Source: Algivirga pacifica
GTDB taxonomy: Bacteria; Bacteroidota; Bacteroidia; Cytophagales; Flammeovirgaceae
Assembly (NCBI RefSeq): GCF_039543525.1
Contig: NZ_BAABJX010000032.1
Coordinates: forward strand, 62,001 to 126,000
Direction: 5' to 3'
DNA length: 64,000 nucleotides
Of the stretch, positions 46,577 to 55,924 are shown piece after piece; within the stretch, counting starts at the first letter, position 1, and every line of letters starts with the position of its first letter. The notes under the pieces were generated by a model. It was not told where the DNA came from. It did not search any database and saw only the letters and a program-made list of their open reading frames with translations. A program made the translations under genes and the position numbers.

Positions 46577-47797
46577 ATGGCTGAAGAAATTAAACTCAAC
46601 ACCATTGAGGAGGCAATTGAAGCAATTGCCAATGGCGAGATCATTATCGTAGTCGATGATGAGGATAGAGAAAATGAAGGGGATTTCATTTGTGCTTCAG
46701 AATGCGTTACCCCAGAGATTGTCAACTTTATGGCAAAAGAAGGACGTGGACTAATCTGCTGTGCCATTGTAGAGGATCGTGCGGAAGAACTAGGATTGGA
46801 ACTGATGGTCGGTAAGAATACCGCTGCTTTTGACACTCCTTTTACAGTATCTGTTGACCTTATCGGACACGGCTGTACCACGGGTATTTCTGCAAAAGAT
46901 CGTTCTAAAACTATCAGGGCTTTGGTTGATCCTGAAACCAAGCCTGAGGAACTCGGTAAACCAGGACACATCTTCCCACTAAAAGCAAAGAAAGGTGGAG
47001 TATTAAGAAGAGCAGGACATACAGAAGCAACTGTGGACTTTGCCCGCTTGGCTGGTTTCAGACCATCAGGAGCATTGGTGGAGATCATGAACGATGATGG
47101 CTCTATGGCCCGACTTCCTGACTTGGTTAAAGTTGCCAAGAAATTCGACCTTAAATTGGTTTCTATCAAAGATCTTATTGAATACAGAATTCAAAAAGAA
47201 TCGTTGATCGAGCTGATGGAAGAGGTAGATATGCCTACACAAGATGGACACTTCCAACTAAAATGCTTCAAGCAAAAAAATACGGGTGAGCTACACATGG
47301 CCTTGGTAAAAGGAGAATGGAAAGAGGACGAACCTGTAATGGTAAGAGTACACTCTTCTTGTGTTACCGGAGATATCTTTGGCTCTTGCCGTTGCGACTG
47401 TGGAGAGCAACTGAAAGGTGCCATGCAAATGGTAGAGAAAGAAGGTAAAGGTGTGATTCTTTATATGAATCAGGAAGGTAGAGGTATCGGTCTTGTCAAT
47501 AAACTGAAAGCTTACAAGCTACAGGAACAAGGAATGGATACCGTTGAAGCAAACCTTGCACTTGGCTTTAAAATGGACGAGCGTGACTATGGTGTAGGTG
47601 CTCAAATCCTTCGAGCAGTAGGGGTTTCTAAGATGAAATTAATCACCAATAATCCTAAGAAGCGTGTGGGCCTAATGGGCTATGGTTTGGAGATTGTTGA
47701 CTCTGTACCTATCGAGTTTGAGGCTAACCCTCACAATAAAAAGTACCTTAAAACCAAGAGGGATAAAATGGGGCATGATATCATGAAGGAGCAATAG
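46577..47797 (+). CDS. ribBA: Bifunctional 3,4-dihydroxy-2-butanone-4-phosphate synthase / GTP cyclohydrolase II
   Basis: RibBA makes both starting compounds of riboflavin. Residues 1 to about 205 are the DHBP synthase domain: IVVDDEDRENEGDFICASE, GRGLICCAI, GHGCTTGISAKDRSKTIRAL and RAGHTEATVDFARLAG. Residues about 210-406 are GTP cyclohydrolase II, with the zinc cysteines in CVTGDIFGSCRCDCGEQL and then YMNQEGRGIGLVNK and KLITNNPKKRVGL. It is complete and the normal length. It is a single gene; other rib genes are not in the window. Confidence 0.97.
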   Translation: MAEEIKLNTIEEAIEAIANGEIIIVVDDEDRENEGDFICASECVTPEIVNFMAKEGRGLICCAIVEDRAEELGLELMVGKNTAAFDTPFTVSVDLIGHGCTTGISAKDRSKTIRALVDPETKPEELGKPGHIFPLKAKKGGVLRRAGHTEATVDFARLAGFRPSGALVEIMNDDGSMARLPDLVKVAKKFDLKLVSIKDLIEYRIQKESLIELMEEVDMPTQDGHFQLKCFKQKNTGELHMALVKGEWKEDEPVMVRVHSSCVTGDIFGSCRCDCGEQLKGAMQMVEKEGKGVILYMNQEGRGIGLVNKLKAYKLQEQGMDTVEANLALGFKMDERDYGVGAQILRAVGVSKMKLITNNPKKRVGLMGYGLEIVDSVPIEFEANPHNKKYLKTKRDKMGHDIMKEQ

Positions 47798-47804
47798 TTC
47801 ATGA

Positions 47805-47887
47805 TGTTTAATTGAGCTTCGCTCGTTCATAATGTTTAGTTGATACTATACAACTAAATGCTATAAACGAGCGAAGCTCAATTAACA
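47805..47887. repeat. GAGCTTCGCTC-family hairpin, copy 2
   Basis: Two repeat copies in opposite orientation (47805-47842 and 47851-47887) make a near-perfect 37-base stem with an 8-base loop, just past the ribBA stop. It may act as a terminator for ribBA. Confidence 0.75.
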
Positions 47888-47923
47888 TATGCCATGTAGC
47901 GAAACGAATAATAAAAACCCTGT

Positions 47924-49021
47924 TTAAATAAAATAAGAAACGGGATTAGTATTTACCTCAGAGCTATAGCAAGCTAATTCCGAAAAGCGCCCACTGACCC
48001 ATTGGTATAATAAATCTTTCGTATGTATTTCACTTTCATAGTGTCCTACATCTGCTATCATGATCTGTTGCTCTGCATCAAAGTACTCATGGTACTTATA
48101 ATCTGCCGTAACAAACACATCCGCTCCTGCTGCCTTGGCATTGTTTAGCAAGAAGCCTCCAGACCCTCCACAAACAGCCACTCTTTTCACTTCTTTTTGA
48201 ACTGATGGCGTATATTTAATCACCTGCAGGTTAAGCACCTCTTTTAAGTGTTTCAAAAAGTCCTTCACCTCCATCGCTTCTTTTAGATCGCCCACCATTC
48301 CAGAGCCAATATCCTGATTCGTATTCTCCAAAGCTTGTAGATAATAAGCCACTTCTTCGTACGGATGGGCATTTTTCAAGGCACTCAATACTTTTCCACT
48401 GGCATAGTCTGGCAAGATTACTTCTATCCTAGTTTCCTTCACTTTCTCCAAAGCTCCTTGCTCTCCTATAAAAGGTTTTGCCTCTGTGTTGGGTTTAAAG
48501 CTCCCCTCCCCTTCTACCATAAAGCTACACTCAGAATAGTTTCCAATATTTCCAGCTCCCGCTGCAGACAATGCTTCCAATACCATTTGCTGATGTTCCA
48601 TTGGCACAAAAGTCGTCAACTTCATCAGTCGACCTTTTTTAGGGGCCAAAATACTGGTATTCTCCAAGCCTATCAATGCTGATAGTCTCGCATTTACTCC
48701 ATGTTTTACATTATCCAAATTCGTATGAATAGCGTAAATACAAATATCATTTTTGATGGCGTTGATAATCGTACGCTCTACATAATTGCGACCATTAAAT
48801 CGTTTCAGTCCCTTGAATACAATAGGATGGTGAGCTACGATTAAATTACACCCTTTGGCAATAGCCTCTTCAACCACTACCTCTGTGCAATCCAACGAGA
48901 ACAACACGCCCTTAATCTCTTCCTGTCCTGTACCTGTAATTAGCCCTGCATTATCATAGCCTTCCTGTAAAGCCGTAGGGGCCTCTCCCTCTAAAAATGC
49001 GATTACCTCTTTAACTTTCAT
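47924..49021 (-). CDS. Nif3-like dinuclear metal protein (YqfO family)
   Basis: A 365-residue protein. The family motifs are LQEGYDNAGLITGTG near the start, IVAHHPIVFKGLKRFNG (metal His pair) and YAIHTNLDNVKHGVNARL, then the C-terminal TADYKYHEYFDA and ADVGHYESE, which hold the other metal residues. The middle insertion (about 120-230) is the PII-like CutA domain of YqfO-type proteins (LTTFVPMEHQQMVLEAL, AHPYEEVAYYLQAL). These form hexamers with two metal ions; the reaction is uncertain (GTP cyclohydrolase or NAD-related roles have been suggested). It is convergent with ribBA across a repeat hairpin. Confidence 0.9.
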   Translation of the reverse strand: MKVKEVIAFLEGEAPTALQEGYDNAGLITGTGQEEIKGVLFSLDCTEVVVEEAIAKGCNLIVAHHPIVFKGLKRFNGRNYVERTIINAIKNDICIYAIHTNLDNVKHGVNARLSALIGLENTSILAPKKGRLMKLTTFVPMEHQQMVLEALSAAGAGNIGNYSECSFMVEGEGSFKPNTEAKPFIGEQGALEKVKETRIEVILPDYASGKVLSALKNAHPYEEVAYYLQALENTNQDIGSGMVGDLKEAMEVKDFLKHLKEVLNLQVIKYTPSVQKEVKRVAVCGGSGGFLLNNAKAAGADVFVTADYKYHEYFDAEQQIMIADVGHYESEIHTKDLLYQWVSGRFSELACYSSEVNTNPVSYFI

Positions 49022-49028
49022 ATTATTT

Positions 49029-49068
49029 GTTCATAATGTTTAATTGAGCTTCGCTCGTTCATGCTGTT
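49029..49068. repeat. GAGCTTCGCTC-family repeat, copy 3
   Basis: Shares GTTCATAATGTTTAATTGAG and the CTTCGCTCGTTCAT end with the copies at 22905 and 47805. It lies directly upstream of the Nif3-family start. A variant core (GAGCTTCACTC) is at about 49086. Confidence 0.65.
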
Positions 49069-49161
49069 TAGCTGAATCGTTGCATTGAGCTTCACTCATT
49101 CCACTTCACCTTCGGTGAAATTCGAGATACTATGATAATAGATTCAACTAAACAACATGAA
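49058..49161. repeat. Inverted repeat upstream of the Nif3-family gene
   Basis: A 21-base inverted pair (49058-49078 and 49141-49161, two G-U or mismatch positions) encloses 62 bases that contain the variant core and a CACCTTCGGTG hairpin. It fills most of the divergent gap. Confidence 0.6.
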
Positions 49162-49285
49162 CGCAATTACAAAGTAATTGTAATTAAATACCATGAACAA
49201 ATATTTTATAATTATGTAGGAGGCTTCACTTTGATTTCTTTTTTCGTTTATCTTTCGGGTATTCTTTTGTTACAAATAATTCCCG

Positions 49286-50167
49286 ATGAACTACAAACCA
49301 ACCAACCATCTTTTAGAGCTTAATTTAGCCGTACTATTTATCAGTACTTCCGGTACTTTGGGCCGTTATATTGATTTGCCTGCTCCAACCGTCATTGCGC
49401 TAAGGGCACTCTTAGCCGGAATCTTATTATTTGCGTTCTGTAAATGGAAAGGCATTAGCCTTCATATTCAAAAAAAACATAGAGGTAAGGTATTATTAGG
49501 GGGCTTTTTACTAGGACTGCACTGGGTTACTTATTTCTATTCTTTACAACTTTCCAATGTGGCCATAGGAATGCTCTCTTTATTTACTTACCCAGCTATT
49601 ACGGCTTTATTAGAGCCTCTGTTTATGAGAACAAGAATGTCTTGGTTTCATATATTTTTAAGTATGGCTGTACTTATGGGAATTTATTTATTGGCCCCTG
49701 ATTTTGGCACCGATCAAAACACCTTGCTGGCTATAGCCATAGGGGTATTCTCTGCATTTTGTTATGCCTTAAGAAATATATTATTGAAAAAAGTAGAAGG
49801 CTACCATGGTTCGTCCATTATGACCTATCAACTGCTCATTATAACGGTACTCCTTCTCCCCTCCTATGGAATGACTACATCTACTGCCTTATGGGATTAC
49901 CTTCCGGCAACAGCCGTCCTAGCCCTGCTTACCACCAGTATAGGACACACCTTATTTGTTTATAGTCTAAAAGGATTTTCTGCAGCTACCGCCAGCATCA
50001 TCAGCTGTATGGGACCTGTCTATGGCATTATACTGGGAATTATCTTCTTAGGGGAGGTTCCTGCTTGGACCACCGTAGCAGGTGGTACAATTATTTTAAT
50101 TGCTGCAATCGCAGAAAGTCTAAAGGTATATCATCTACCTAAGTATAAGGTAGTAGGTAAAAAGTAA
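49286..50167 (+). CDS. EamA/DMT-family transporter
   Basis: A 293-residue integral membrane protein with about ten helices arranged in two EamA repeats. Motifs include LAVLFISTSGTLGRYIDLPAPTV and ALRALLAGILLF in repeat 1, and SCMGPVYGIILGIIFLGEVP in repeat 2. Members of this family export or import metabolites such as amino acids; the substrate cannot be inferred. It is divergent from the Nif3-family gene, and convergent with the LysM gene across a hairpin. Confidence 0.87.
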   Translation: MNYKPTNHLLELNLAVLFISTSGTLGRYIDLPAPTVIALRALLAGILLFAFCKWKGISLHIQKKHRGKVLLGGFLLGLHWVTYFYSLQLSNVAIGMLSLFTYPAITALLEPLFMRTRMSWFHIFLSMAVLMGIYLLAPDFGTDQNTLLAIAIGVFSAFCYALRNILLKKVEGYHGSSIMTYQLLIITVLLLPSYGMTTSTALWDYLPATAVLALLTTSIGHTLFVYSLKGFSAATASIISCMGPVYGIILGIIFLGEVPAWTTVAGGTIILIAAIAESLKVYHLPKYKVVGKK

Positions 50168-50172
50168 AAGAG

Positions 50173-50220
50173 AAAAGGTAAAAGGTATAAGGTATAAGGT
50201 AAGTATACCTTTTACCTTTT
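50173..50220. terminator. Bidirectional hairpin between EamA and LysM genes
   Basis: A perfect 17-base stem (50173-50189 with 50204-50220), made of AAAAGGTAAAAGGTATA and its inverse, sits between convergent genes. GGTAATAGG-type repeats continue on either side to about 50255. It has no clear U-run. Confidence 0.6.
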
Positions 50221-50250
50221 ACCTATTACCTATTACTTTTCACCTTATAC

Positions 50251-51630
50251 TTAATATCTCATAAATACTTTAAGTCGCTGTCCTATCTGTATCTGGCTCC
50301 CATCCAAATCATTCAATTCCTTAATATCGGCCCAAGTAATATTATATTTCTTGGAAATGGTACCCAAGTTATCTCCACTAACGACCTCATGCTCAAAATA
50401 CATCACAGGTACACCAATACTGAGTTGTAACCCTTCTTGCATCGCTTGTTCTTCAGGAACGCTTTTTTGGTTAGAAGCATAACGAATATTCTCCGTAATC
50501 ACATCAAAGCGAGCCGCAATATCCAATGCAGTTTCTCCTTGTTGTGTTTTATAAGATTTCCAAAAAATGCCTTTTTCGTGACTGGAGATATTCTTCTTAA
50601 GCTGATTAATACGATTTTTCAGCCACTTTAAGTGCTCCATTTGCTCATTGGTAAAACCCTGATCGATCAAAGCTTCATCTATCATCGTTTTTGCCTTATT
50701 CAACTGAGGCAAGCTTTGCTGATAAGTACTGAAATTCGTTGCCAAAGTATTAACTTCCTGCACCAATTGATCATAATTTTGGGCAGAGGTTTTTGGCTCA
50801 GCCTTCGAGGAAGCCTGCAATTGAACTTCAGTGACACCCTCTACTGATTGAGAAGGAGTTGCCCAATGAAAAATCCCTATAACCCCCAAAGCTACTACCA
50901 TCCCTAAAGTGAACACAAACGCATATCGACGTAATTGTAACTGTACAGAGGGAACTTTATATTTTATTTCTTTAGGTGAAGTTGTTTCCTGTTTGGCCTC
51001 TATAATCGGTTTTTCTGGAATTTTGATACTTTCAAGTAAGGCTGCAGATTCTTTAGAACCCATTCTCTGTGCTTCCTGTAAGAATATAGTCGCTTGAGGA
51101 ATATTTTTTAATGTTCCCTTTCCATGGTAACACATATAACCCAACATAAACAACAAGCCCTCATCCAGGTCAATCTGGTCTTTATAAAAATAGGTCAATG
51201 CTTGAAAAGCGTCTTCATACGCTCCAGCCAAAAAAGCCTCTTTGATTTTAAAAACAGTCTCCTCTGCCTTAAAATTGGCCAAGTCTAAGCTTAACAACAA
51301 TTGATCAGATAGTCGCTTTTGTTCCAAGAACTTTTTCTCCTCCTGTATCTGTTTTATTAATTGTTGCTGCTCCTCTTCCAAAACTTCCAAAGGAAATGCT
51401 TTATAGTTCTTTTGTCCTATAGAAGTTGCTTCTGCTACTATTCTTCCATCTTGCAAGACGACTTGATTGCCTGCCTGAAAGGCTCCCGTTTTCTTATGGC
51501 CTTGTTCACATTGAATCAAGTACGGTTTTCCTTCGGAACCTTGAGCAATATAGAGATAACACAAATCCCCTATTGCCAGAGGCATAGATAGGTCAAACAA
51601 AAAGTTTTCACGAAATTCTTGAAAAGTCAT
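50251..51630 (-). CDS. LysM-domain membrane protein with Sel1-like repeats
   Basis: A 459-residue protein. The N-terminal 230 residues have no signal and should be cytoplasmic: a beta-rich region (1-80), a coiled coil (about 85-110) and a Sel1-like pair of helices at about 138-200 (FMLGYMCYHGKGTLKNIPQA). One membrane helix follows at 236-256. The periplasmic part has a coiled coil (about 285-355), a degenerate LysM (about 365-410, QGETALDIAARFDV) and a clear LysM at 412-458 (HEVVSGDNLGTISKKYN, IQIGQRLKVF). It probably binds peptidoglycan while holding a cytoplasmic module. Function is unknown. Confidence 0.75.
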   Translation of the reverse strand: MTFQEFRENFLFDLSMPLAIGDLCYLYIAQGSEGKPYLIQCEQGHKKTGAFQAGNQVVLQDGRIVAEATSIGQKNYKAFPLEVLEEEQQQLIKQIQEEKKFLEQKRLSDQLLLSLDLANFKAEETVFKIKEAFLAGAYEDAFQALTYFYKDQIDLDEGLLFMLGYMCYHGKGTLKNIPQATIFLQEAQRMGSKESAALLESIKIPEKPIIEAKQETTSPKEIKYKVPSVQLQLRRYAFVFTLGMVVALGVIGIFHWATPSQSVEGVTEVQLQASSKAEPKTSAQNYDQLVQEVNTLATNFSTYQQSLPQLNKAKTMIDEALIDQGFTNEQMEHLKWLKNRINQLKKNISSHEKGIFWKSYKTQQGETALDIAARFDVITENIRYASNQKSVPEEQAMQEGLQLSIGVPVMYFEHEVVSGDNLGTISKKYNITWADIKELNDLDGSQIQIGQRLKVFMRY

Positions 51631-51740
51631 GGTGCAGTCTTTAGCCTAGTAAAAGGTGATTTTTCTCTTATCTATTCTTCAAATCTAAAAAAATATATCA
51701 TTTATCGAAGATACTTCTATAATAAAGCATGGAATTCCTA

Positions 51741-51782
51741 TATCGGTTATCGGTTATCGGTTATCGGTTATCGGTTATCGGT
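51741..51782. repeat. Tandem 7-base repeat, six units
   Basis: TATCGGT is repeated six times without change. Similar TTATCGGTTAT strings occur at 9590 and 59911. Confidence 0.9.
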
Positions 51783-52226
51783 TAGATAAATAAAATGACT
51801 TACTGTAAGTAACTCCTCCCCCTTTGACTCTAAAAATATAATATTTATAAATATTAACTTTTATTAACTAATTAAAGTAAACCAAGTATTAAAAGTAGAG
51901 TGAACACTTTTTAAATGAATAATCACTCATTGAAAAAGTCTATTTTAACAACTAAATAAAACAAACAGAACATCCAATACTAACACTGCAAAAACCCCTC
52001 AATACAAAATTTTTTAACAAAAAAAGAAACTCCACACCACATATTTAACACGCATAACATAGCAAACAGCAAATTACACATATTACAATACTTCAATTTC
52101 TCTCTTAAAAAAGAACCATTTTAACACTTAAAAAAATGACTTATAGTATTTAAAAATTAACATACAGTTAATGAATGTTACACAAATGCAAGAATTTATT
52201 ATATTTTTTTAATGTTTTTTAAGATA

Positions 52227-52234
52227 TACTTTTG
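52227..52234 (+). promoter_or_regulatory. Predicted -7 box of the first receptor
   Basis: TACTTTTG matches TAnnTTTG and is about 47 bases before the ATG. A similar box lies before the second receptor. The -33 element is not clear. Confidence 0.5.
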
Positions 52235-52280
52235 TCCCCGTAACTAATTCAATAACTACTTAAATTTAAACTTCTTTCAA

Positions 52281-55200
52281 ATGCACGTTAGAATTTTACA
52301 ATTCGTCTTTACGGTGCTGGGCTTTGTGTATTTCACCGGTACAACCGCAGTGGCACAAAATACTACTGCAGCAATGAATGGTGTTGTTACTGACCGTTCA
52401 GGGGAGCCACTTCCAGGAGCAACAGTAATTGCCGTACACGGACCATCGGGTACACAGTATGGTATCTCAACACTATTTGATGGTAGCTATACCTTAAGAG
52501 GTATGAGAGTTGGAGGTCCTTACAACATCTCTGTATCTTTTATCGGTTACCAAAAACAAGATATCAATGGACTTTTCTTGAAACTAGGCGAATCTAAAAA
52601 GCTAAACATCACGCTGGTAGAGGATGCTGTAAATCTTGAGGAGGTAGAAGTAACTGCCAAACTGAGCAGCGATATCAACTCAGAGAGAACTGGTGCTTCT
52701 ACAAGTGTTTCCAGTGCACAATTGAAGGCACTACCTACAATTAGCCGTTCGGCATCAGACTTCACTCGTCTGACTCCACAATCAAACGGAAACTCATTCG
52801 GAGGTAGAAACAACCTTTACAACAACTTCTCTTTGGATGGATCTGTATTCAACAACTCTTTTGGTCTTGACGTAGCGACTCCAGGTGGACAAGCAGGTGC
52901 TCAGCCAGTATCATTGGATGCGATTGAGGCAGTTCAAGTATCATTGGCTCCATTCGATGTAAGAGAAGGTGGATTTACAGGTGCAGGTGTAAACGCTGTA
53001 ACAAAATCAGGTACTAACGAATTCAAAGGTACAGTTTACACATTCGGTAGAAACGAAAACATGATCGGTAACAAAGTAGCAGGTCAGGAAATCGAAAACC
53101 TAGACTACTTCACTCACCAAACAGGTTTCTCTTTGGGAGGTCCGATCGTTAAAAATAAATTGTTCTTCTTCGTAAACGCAGAAGCAGAAAGAGCAAACGA
53201 AAGAGCACACGGATTTGTAGCTAACCGTGGAGAAGAAGTAGGTGGTAACATCACTTCAGTAAATTTTGATGACATCACTGCTGTACAAGAGCATTTGATG
53301 AACGAATGGGGATACGATGCAGGTGCGTTCGAAAACTATAACCACCAGAAGTCAAATGACAAGCTATTGGTAAAACTAGATTGGAACATCAATAAGGATC
53401 ACAACCTATCTCTACGTTACAACCGTTTGTCAGCTTGGAAAGATATCCTTCCTCACCCAGAGGCAATCATTGGTAGAGGCCCACAACCTTACCGTTTGCC
53501 ATTCGCTAACTCTTCTTACACGATCAACAACAACATTGATTCGTGGATGGCCGAGTTGAACTCTCGTTTCGGTAACAAAGCTTCTAACAAAATGCAAGTG
53601 GGTTACTCAAGATTCAGAGATTTCCGTAGCCCATGGTCTGAGCCATTCCCAGTAATCGACATTTTCGACAACAACGGTAACTTGGCGATCACTGCAGGTT
53701 CTGAGATGTTCTCTACGAACAACGTGTTGGATCAGGATGTATTCCAGTTCAGAGATGACTTCACATACTACACGGCTAAACACACGATCACAGCGGGTAC
53801 AAACATCGAGGTATTCAAGTTTAACAACTCATTTAACTTGTTCTACTACCCATGGCATATGTTCTTCTCTGTAGAGGACTTCTTGAATACTACAAAAGAA
53901 GATATGGACTTCAATGCTCAGGTAACTGCAGCTCAAGAGAACGATTACGCAATGGCTGAAGTAGATGTAGCACAAGCAGCATTCTACGTACAGGACGAGT
54001 TCCAGGCAACAGACAACTTCAAGTTGACACTAGGATTGAGAATGGATATTCCAATCTACCTAAGCGAGATTGCTTACGATGCTACTACTGCTGAGTTTGA
54101 CGGATGGGTTGACGCAGAAGGAAATGCTGCGACAGTAGATCCATCTACTTTCCCTAAGGCTAGACCACTATGGTCTCCAAGAGTTGGTTTCAACTGGGAT
54201 ATCGCAGGTAACCAAACAAAACAATTGAGAGGTGGTTCAGGTATCTTTACTGGACGTATTCCATTCGTATGGTTGGGTAACCAAGCATCTAACCCGATGA
54301 TCGCTCCAGGATATACATTCCAGGTGAACGATACAGAGGATAACTTCAAGTTCCCTCAGGTTTGGAAAACAAACATCGCTTACGACCACTCATTCGGTAA
54401 AGGATGGTTCGCTTCATTGGAAACAATCATCTCAAGAGACTTGAACGCAGTAGTTCATAGAAACTACAACATGTTGGCTCCTTCAGAAAATGCAGAAGGA
54501 ACTGGAGATGACAGACCAATTTTCGCAGACTTCACTGAGCAAAACATCTATTCAAGCTCACCTGACGCAATCGGATTCCTTGATGCAGGTGCTATCGTAT
54601 TGGAGAACGTAGACAAAGGTTACCAGTACTCTGTAACAGCTCAAGTGAAAAAGCAATTCCTATTCGGAATGAACATCATGGGTGCTTATACATTCCAAGA
54701 GTCTAAAGACTTCACGTCTATTCCTGCGGAGATCGCTGCGGATGCATTCCAGCGTAACCCTCAGGTAATGGGTCCTAACAACTCTCAGTTTGCACACTCA
54801 AGATATGGTCTTCGTCACAGATTCATCACTTCTGTAGACTATAGAAAAGAATATGCAGGTGGTAAATTGGCGACTTCAGTAGCACTATTCGGTGAAGTAG
54901 CAAAAGGTAACAGATACTCATTCACTTATGTAGGTGATATGAACAACGATGGTATCGCAACGAACAATGACTTGATCTACGTTCCTGCTGATCAAAATGA
55001 TATCGTATTTGCTGATGCAGCTACTGCAGATGCACAATGGGATGCGTTGAACGCTTTTATCGAGCAAGATCCTTACCTAAGCACTAGAAGAGGTGAGTAT
55101 GCAGACAGAAACGGTGCAATGCTACCTTGGTTCTCTCAGTTTGATATCAGAGTACTTCAGGATTACAACTTCACTGTTGCTGGTAGAAAGAATACACTAC

Positions 55201-55421
55201 AGTTGTCATTGGATATCTTGAACGTAGGAAACATGTTGAACTCTGACTGGGGTGTAAGACAATTGCCTACAACAGTATCTCCAATCAACTTTGAAGGATA
55301 CCAGGATGGTACATACATCCCTACCTTCTCTTTCGATACTAACTTGACAGAGTCATTCTCTAACGATGTATCAGTAATGTCTAAGTGGCAAATGCAGGTA
55401 GGTGCTCGTTGGATCTTCTAA
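52281..55421 (+). CDS. Oar-like TonB-dependent receptor, paralog 1
   Basis: A 1046-residue outer-membrane protein. The signal peptide is residues 1 to about 25 (ending TAVAQN). Residues about 28-115 are a carboxypeptidase-regulatory-like domain (NGVVTDRSGEPLPGATVIAV, FDGSYTLRGMRVGG). The plug (about 130-245) has SLDGSVFNNSFG and VREGGFTGAGVNAVTKSG. The rest is a beta barrel that ends in Phe (MQVGARWIF). Such receptors take up large compounds with TonB energy; the ligand is unknown. Codon use favours AAC, TTC and GGT and is more biased than the paralog's, which suggests high expression. A terminator follows. Confidence 0.9.
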   Translation: MHVRILQFVFTVLGFVYFTGTTAVAQNTTAAMNGVVTDRSGEPLPGATVIAVHGPSGTQYGISTLFDGSYTLRGMRVGGPYNISVSFIGYQKQDINGLFLKLGESKKLNITLVEDAVNLEEVEVTAKLSSDINSERTGASTSVSSAQLKALPTISRSASDFTRLTPQSNGNSFGGRNNLYNNFSLDGSVFNNSFGLDVATPGGQAGAQPVSLDAIEAVQVSLAPFDVREGGFTGAGVNAVTKSGTNEFKGTVYTFGRNENMIGNKVAGQEIENLDYFTHQTGFSLGGPIVKNKLFFFVNAEAERANERAHGFVANRGEEVGGNITSVNFDDITAVQEHLMNEWGYDAGAFENYNHQKSNDKLLVKLDWNINKDHNLSLRYNRLSAWKDILPHPEAIIGRGPQPYRLPFANSSYTINNNIDSWMAELNSRFGNKASNKMQVGYSRFRDFRSPWSEPFPVIDIFDNNGNLAITAGSEMFSTNNVLDQDVFQFRDDFTYYTAKHTITAGTNIEVFKFNNSFNLFYYPWHMFFSVEDFLNTTKEDMDFNAQVTAAQENDYAMAEVDVAQAAFYVQDEFQATDNFKLTLGLRMDIPIYLSEIAYDATTAEFDGWVDAEGNAATVDPSTFPKARPLWSPRVGFNWDIAGNQTKQLRGGSGIFTGRIPFVWLGNQASNPMIAPGYTFQVNDTEDNFKFPQVWKTNIAYDHSFGKGWFASLETIISRDLNAVVHRNYNMLAPSENAEGTGDDRPIFADFTEQNIYSSSPDAIGFLDAGAIVLENVDKGYQYSVTAQVKKQFLFGMNIMGAYTFQESKDFTSIPAEIAADAFQRNPQVMGPNNSQFAHSRYGLRHRFITSVDYRKEYAGGKLATSVALFGEVAKGNRYSFTYVGDMNNDGIATNNDLIYVPADQNDIVFADAATADAQWDALNAFIEQDPYLSTRRGEYADRNGAMLPWFSQFDIRVLQDYNFTVAGRKNTLQLSLDILNVGNMLNSDWGVRQLPTTVSPINFEGYQDGTYIPTFSFDTNLTESFSNDVSVMSKWQMQVGARWIF

Positions 55422-55458
55422 TCCATCGGACTAACAACCTATCTTAACAAATAGATCA

Positions 55459-55495
55459 AAAAGCCTTGCTCCTCATGTAGCAAGGCTTTTTTTAT
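55459..55495 (+). terminator. Terminator of receptor paralog 1
   Basis: A perfect 12-base stem (55459-55470 with 55479-55490) is followed by TTTATC within a T-rich run. Confidence 0.85.
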
Positions 55496-55868
55496 CTTCT
55501 TTTCCCCTTTATTTTTTAACACCTTTAAACACTAACACTTATTAAGGATAAAAAAAGACATAAAATGACCTTTTCTGAACCCTTAATCATTAGCAGTTAT
55601 TACCACTCTCTCCCCTATTTAAGCATTCACTCTCAGCCCTCTCCTTCCAATAGATATTCTATAAAACCACTGAGACACCATATAATACAACTATAAGCAT
55701 CTAAAAAACCTACAATTCCCAACGTCATCACCTTCCTATAACAAAATAAGAAATCTACAATACTCTTAGTAAAGAACATTCTTAAAACACCCTTTTACAA
55801 ACAACACAAGGTATTCATTTTCAAATATTTACAAATTCACAATAGTATTATTTTAAGATCTTTTGACA

Positions 55869-55876
55869 TATTTTTG
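55869..55876 (+). promoter_or_regulatory. Predicted -7 box of the second receptor
   Basis: TATTTTTG fits TAnnTTTG. The TTTTAAGAT context upstream resembles that of paralog 1, which suggests common regulation. Confidence 0.5.
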
Positions 55877-55924
55877 CCCATGGACAAAACTCCAAAGAAT
55901 TAAACTCTAACTATAATAAAGACG

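Larger units (their letters stand above)
51631..52280. other. AT-rich intergenic region before the first receptor
   Basis: This 650-base gap holds a tandem TATCGGT repeat (51741-51782), a long AT-rich leader and the likely receptor promoter at 52227. No ORF longer than a few codons with a family match is visible. Confidence 0.5.
55422..55924. other. Intergenic region between the receptor paralogs
   Basis: This 503-base gap has the paralog 1 terminator, an AT-rich leader and a TAnnTTTG box (TATTTTTG, 55869-55876) about 49 bases before the second ATG. No other feature is seen. Confidence 0.5.

Noticed and set aside
51741..51782. Possible CRISPR array
   Set aside because: The 7-base units are contiguous with no spacers, and no cas gene is nearby.
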